From Chrysopilus asiliformis (Eukaryota; Arthropoda; Insecta; Diptera; Rhagionidae), in assembly GCA_964034945.1 (NCBI GenBank), contig OZ035960.1, positions 108,934,324 through 108,998,323 of the forward strand: a DNA stretch of 64,000 bases, in the 5' to 3' direction. The notes under the pieces were generated by a model. The model was not told the DNA's origin. It ran no database searches and was given only the letters and a program-made list of their open reading frames with translations. The stretch's first letter is position 1; each line of letters starts with the position of its first letter. The translations under genes and the position numbers were made by a program. Positions 58,861 to 64,000 of the stretch are shown in pieces.

Positions 58861-61800
58861 AACGGGAGGTTAATCACATCGAACTAAAATGTCTACTTTG
58901 AAACTAAACGCCATTGAAGCTAAACCAAACAAAATTGAAAAAAATGAATTTATAATTTCATTTGTTTTTCCAATGTTTATCAACAAATTTTCAATATTTA
59001 ATAAATCCAGTCTATAAAAGATAGATCGTGATGTTTACTTACTATTTTTTATAATTTTTGAATTGAATTTATTTTTTTTTATAAAAATTAATCGTTTTTG
59101 ACAGACAGAAACAATAAAGAAGATTATTTTATAGATATTTGAAGTTCTATATATGTTTTTCTGAAAAAGATGTTATCAATTAACATTAGGGGTTATACTG
59201 TACATATCTACGCCTCATTAATTCAATTTTTTTTATTCATATTTTCCTTTATGATGTGTGAAATATTAAACTATATTTAAAAAATTATTTCCAAGAATAT
59301 CAAATTTCTTCATGCGAATAGTGTGAAAAATGTGCTTAAATAAATTTGGCGCCAGTAAAAACATTATCTCAGGTTGAAATCCACCAAGAAATCCCGAAGA
59401 AATAATAAAACTTTCAATTTAAGAACTGCAAGATAAAAAAATCCAGTTACATCTTTTAAAATACTAAAATTAGTAGTAATAAATCAAATTTAAAGGAGAT
59501 ATTTGAGCTGCAAATTAATTGCCAATAAACAAAATTATAGATTTGATATTCAGATGCATGCAAAAGAAATTTCATATAAAAAATACATAAGAATTTAATT
59601 AATTGGAATATATTTGTCTATTATTTATATTTGTCTTATCTCCAAAACGACATCCATTTGAATTTTGTGATTTTTTTTCATCTTTTGCGATATTCAAATT
59701 TTTATGGCTACATTTTTCGATTCAAAGCCAAGCTAATAGAAATTGTTTCGTTGATATCGTGAACATTTATTTAATTTAATTCATCTTGTCGTCAAAGAGC
59801 TATTCAAATTTTATTAACGAAAAAGCTCTGAGCCGTTGAGATAAGAAAATTGTTTATTTTATAGTGTAGTAAATTTTATTTTCAATGAAAACTAGTTTGA
59901 CTTGACACCCAGATGGTGTAAACAATTTAACAGGAAACTCCTTAACCAAACTACTATTAATTAAATTTGCGTAAAGCGTTTACTGGTGAGAATTACGCAA
60001 AATTAAAACCATAAACTAGATATTTTCGCACAAACCTTCGTTAAGATTGATTAATTTTTAGCTTTAACAGTCATAAAAGTTAAAGATAATTTTTTTTATT
60101 TAGAATAGAAATGTCGATTTAAAATTGTTATAAAACATTGAGGAAATTAAATGCAAGCAACATATCTGCCTAGTTAAGTGAACCCAACCCTGAAAAAAAA
60201 AGTTTTTACATTTCGAGTGAATTATGCAATGTAACGAGTAATTAATAGTAATCTGGCAACACTTAAATTTTATCGTTTATACTCAGAACTCCATCCTGAG
60301 AAAAGCCTGCGTAAATTTTGACACTTGAAAGACGATCATGGAAAACAAAGGAAAAGAACACGTTAAATGTGAGTTTTTATAAATCTTTACATATCCGCAC
60401 AGCAAAAATGAATTGTTGACCAATAGATATTCAAAAATTTCGCGGATTCGCACTAAAAATTTTAAAAAATTTATTCGTAATATATGGCAACATGGCTACG
60501 TATTCTCATTCAACTATTCCTAACTGTGATAAAAAATTGCAACATCCATTCATGAAGTTTTCTTTTGCAAAAAAATAACCCAAACTATAATCGTGTGATA
60601 CTTTTTATGGTGATAAAAATTGATATTACTTTAGTTCCCGGTTCTAATTTTGTTTATTCGAAAAGCTAATGACCGGTCGTCAGTCCATTTTTCTTAATCA
60701 GAAGAAAGTTCCAAATCCAATTTATAATCACTAAAACGTTTTGAGTGGTGTCAATTATTCCTCGATTTAATAAAAAATATATATACATAAAATAAAATAA
60801 AATGGAGAGTAAAGCATAATTTTCAAAAATATTTCAAGATAATGAAATAAAATATATTTTGTTGTCAAAACTCAAATATTTTCGCATGATTGCATTTTCT
60901 TGTGAATATTAAGTCTTTGAAATATGCAATTAAAAAACAGTAAAAGCTAATAGCCGAAAACATAGTACAAAAAAAATTTAAAAAAAAACATTGATTCGAA
61001 CATGACTACAGTCAGGAACCAATTTTTTCGCATTTCATATAAAAACTCGTGTGTTTTACAGACAACTCGGGTATTCTAAAGTTTGGACAAAAAATTCTTA
61101 TCAAAAAATTCTTATGCCTCTCGGGAAAGAGGCAAAAAAAAAATAAAAATAAAATCAACTTCAAACACGAGTTAAAAAAATCACTGCCTTATTTGGAAGC
61201 GGATGAATTTTGCTAATTATTTTGCGATAATGATGTGTAAAATAAATGTTGCCGGGTAATCGTTCGATTAAGAAAATATTTCATTTTTATTTATATTTAC
61301 ATACGTATTTTGTTTTGATAATCCTAACCCGCAGCAACCCCTTGCCAATATTTAAATTTTCTTACGCCAACGTTTTTTTCTTCAAATTCTAATCAGTGTG
61401 ATTGACGCCACACTGGAAAAGAATTTTTATAGCATAAAATAACTTAATTTGGAATAAAAAAAATCTATTAATTGAGATTATTTTTAGAAATGTGAAAATT
61501 CTCGAGTTATCTTTTTTTGTGAAAAAATCAAGGTTAAACAGACCTTAGAGATTTAAAATTTTTTATCACAATTGAAAGACATGAAATGCTTCTAACAGTG
61601 AACTTTTCAAAAAAAAATGTTGGAGAAATTTTTTTTTTTCAGGAAGTATTTTTGGTAATCTCGTAATACTGATTAGAGGTTTTGCGTTTTTCTATATTTT
61701 TGTTATTTAATAAATTAAATCTAGTGGATCACGAATCTAATTTTAACAGCTGATTGCAAATCAGTGTGTAAGAGCTATTTTAATGGTTTGCGGTAGTTGG

Positions 61801-61933
61801 TTAAAATTATCTAAACAACAAATTAGAGGTATTGCGTGTGGCTTTTTTTTTTGTTATGGTTTTTAATAATGACAGAAGATTAAATATAAGTATATTTAGG
61901 GAAAATGTTCTTCCATCGGAAATTTTATTTTAA

Positions 61934-62141
61934 CCCTTAGAGGCACAGAAAAATAGCAAATATTTTCACCCTTCCGGCACTTGAAAAAAAATTGTTTTTT
62001 TTTTGTTTTTTTAGTGGTACCATTTTAAAGTATCATACGGCAATGAAAGACGGTTTAATTGGTGGTACAATTTTGATACCACCGTGCAGTATTTGTTACA
62101 AAAAAGGTGGTACATCGCGTGTACCACCAAGTCTTTAAGGG
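61934..62141. mobile_element. piggyBac-type MITE
   Basis: TTAA at 61930-61933 and 62142-62145. Ends CCCTTAGAGGCAC and CTTAAAGACTTGG-type inverse. The interior carries GGTGGTAC/GTACCACC motifs, also found in the MITE at 54272. Confidence 0.65.
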
Positions 62142-62146
62142 TTAAA

Positions 62147-62544
62147 CTAGCTTGCATACCCACCCGTCGTTGCCGGGTTAAGTTTTTTGTCTAAGTTCTA
62201 AGAATACGAAGAAAACCGGAAAGAACTTAAAAACTTTTTAATGGGTCTATGTTGGGGCTGGACCCCCGACGAACATCTATGCCAAATTTCAGGCCAATCG
62301 GGTCAGTAGCTTCCCCGCGAAAGAGTAACATAGCACAAAAAGTAAGTTTCGAAATCACTTTACCCCCTCCCCTTACTCCCCCCACCCCTCGCGCTACTTT
62401 TCCGTATGCCTATGTTGGAACCAGGACTACCACAGACACTCATGCCGAATTTCAAGTCAATCGGTTCAGCAGTTTTTGCGTGAAAGAGGAACAGACAGAC
62501 AGACAGACAGACAGACACCAACTCATTTTTATATATTAGTATGA
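62147..62544 (-). mobile_element. Helitron-like element, 398 bp, minus orientation
   Basis: In minus orientation A|TCATACTAATATATAAAAAT ... CGACGGGTGGGTATGCAAGC then TAG|T. It combines the 5' end of the 37798 copy with the GCAAGCTAG 3' end of the 11704 and 24992 copies. The preceding TTAA of the neighbouring MITE lies two bases away. Confidence 0.75.
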
Positions 62545-62566
62545 TTTTACATTAAAATTACATTAA

Positions 62567-62680
62567 CAGCCTTATTCTAGCTACGGTCACTAGTCACAAC
62601 TCGGTCACAAGAGCCTCAAATTCTATGGACTTGTGACTTGTGACTTGTGACTTAAGTATCACAACGCCAGAATACGGCTG
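62567..62680. mobile_element. Small MITE, TAA duplication
   Basis: CAGCCTTATTCTAGC and GCCAGAATACGGCTG ends, flanked by TAA at 62564-62566 and 62681-62683. Internal TGACTTG heptamers are repeated three times. Confidence 0.65.
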
Positions 62681-62849
62681 TAAATGTGAATTTTTGTATG
62701 CATAACTGCGTGCTTATAACTAGAGTACAACTTTTTTAAACAAAATTTTAGCGTAAGTTTTTCAACGCATTGCACGCAGCCAAAAGTTTTCTTTCCGTCT
62801 TTCCCCTCACCTGCTATTTTCTGATCTCTTCAACAAATTTTTATTCAGT

Positions 62850-63010
62850 TTTCACCATTCGATATATAATTTTCCCGGCATAGGTTGACACATTTTTATT
62901 TTTCCTAACGCAAATGAACGCGTGCCCAGCAAAAGCTAAATTTACCTGCAGAAAGCCAATTACACCAGATGAAAGTCGACGAGTTTTAGTCAATTTTTCT
63001 AAATGTAGGT
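62850..63010. repeat. Dispersed repeat, copy 2
   Basis: Related to 41990-42170: TTTTCCCGGCATAGGTTGAC, CCTAACGCAAATGAACGCG and GAAAGTCGACGAGTTTTAGT align with that copy. Confidence 0.5.
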
Positions 63011-64000
63011 GTGTACACTTAAATTGTTAAAAAATTGAAGAGGCCCAGTTGACACCTTGGAATATTCGATTTACGTTTAAAACACTGCCTACACAGTACT
63101 TCACAATTACATATTTTGCTAAATTCCAACTTGTTATCAAAAATTACTGCATTCACTCCAATTTAAAAATATATCTCCAATTTAAAAATATTTCTCAGAG
63201 TTAATTTCCATTCAAGGAATTCCTCCACCATAACTCACTCAATATCTAATTCAATTTCCTTGTTGAAATTTTAATAATAAGGTTTTTTATATGCCATAAA
63301 TTTACTCCTAAAGACTTTTAGTGAAAACTAAATCTCGGATTACGATTATTGGATTTTGGCGCTGTTAATTAGATTAAGTCAGAACCCATAATCTCTGATG
63401 TGCGAAAAGCATTTTTAATTTAAATATTAAAATCATGGGCCCAACAACGGTCCGTCTCAAAGCTAAAAAGACCCACAAAAAGAAATAACGAAACGAAAAT
63501 CAAATAAGAAAAGTGTCGAATTGGTATGAGAAATATTTGAGTGAAAAAAATATGGTCGCTGACAGACGAAGACAGCATAAAAGTACGACCATGACAGTTA
63601 AGGAACTGAAACAGTCATCACTTTTACTCTGGTGTGGACAAGAGGGTATTTTTCAATTTTTTTCATTTGATCACTGCGGAAGTATTTTCTTGGAAAACTC
63701 TCAAAAGTCTCATTTTTTTTAAATACATGAATTTCTACTGTACAAGCCTGGAAAGATTTACCGGTCCCATCGGAATTTAACGGTCTGCTATAAATATAAA
63801 TCTTAAATATGTATTCATAAAAAAAATATCTGACAGTGGCACGATTAATCGCAGATAACTCAAATTTACCCGAAATCTCCATCGCACTTCTGAAATTTTC
63901 ACCGATCAGCGAAATTTGACAGCTCAAAATCGCGTAGGACATGCAAGCTGTCAATGTGCGGCCAAAAACAAAGTTTGCACGTGTTATTTCTATGTGTCGA
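63011..64000. other. Right end of window, nothing recognised
   Basis: AT-rich. Short open frames at 63513-63722 and 63598-63954 on opposite strands have no recognisable domain. Confidence 0.35.

Larger units (their letters stand above)
57525..64000 (-). other. 5' flank or upstream intron of the ADAMTS gene
   Basis: Extremely AT-rich, especially 59000-61930, where no feature is seen. Only the repeats listed separately are recognisable. The transcription start and any non-coding first exon were not found. Confidence 0.5.

Overview
The window is AT-rich animal nuclear DNA, most likely from an insect and plausibly a dipteran. It has GT-AG introns from about 86 bp to 18 kb, scattered transposon debris, foldback MITEs and simple-sequence arrays. 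There are no bacterial-style operons and no densely packed genes. Species cannot be read from the sequence.

One gene organises almost the whole window. On the minus strand I could join thirteen coding exons, from an ATG at 57438 down to 1147, with matching reading phase at every junction. They encode the first 709 residues of an ADAMTS zinc metalloprotease: a hydrophobic N-terminal segment, a prodomain with a furin site, a catalytic domain with HELGHILNMPHDD and a Met-turn, a disintegrin-like module, the first thrombospondin type-1 repeat and the start of the Cys-rich region. The rest of the gene lies off the left edge. The protein resembles the ADAMTS9/20 (GON-1, insect AdamTS-A) side of the family, but I assign that only by recall of motifs. 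A 5' untranslated exon probably sits at 57439-57524. The first coding intron appears to use a GC-AG donor.

Inside the 18.5 kb intron 5, on the opposite strand, there is a candidate small nested gene near 25.3-26.4 kb. It has three plausible exons, two short introns with good splice sites, an ATG in a good context, a 66-residue reading frame and a downstream AATAAA. In another frame of its last exon lies a stretch resembling the nuclear-receptor P-box.

The remaining sequence is introns and 5' flank, which hold a rich transposon record. It includes Helitron-like elements (TC...CTAG/CTAA ends inserted between A and T), hAT elements with 8-bp target duplications, and piggyBac-type MITEs flanked by TTAA. 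It also includes PIF/Harbinger-type elements with TTA or TAA duplications, Tc1/mariner-like remnants, LINE 3' fragments, and a repeat family with TTTCCTCTGC ends that carries expanding 4- and 8-bp satellite arrays. Several insertions are nested, so their relative order can be read. From 57525 to 64000 I see only AT-rich sequence and repeats. The promoter and first exon of the ADAMTS gene are not identified.
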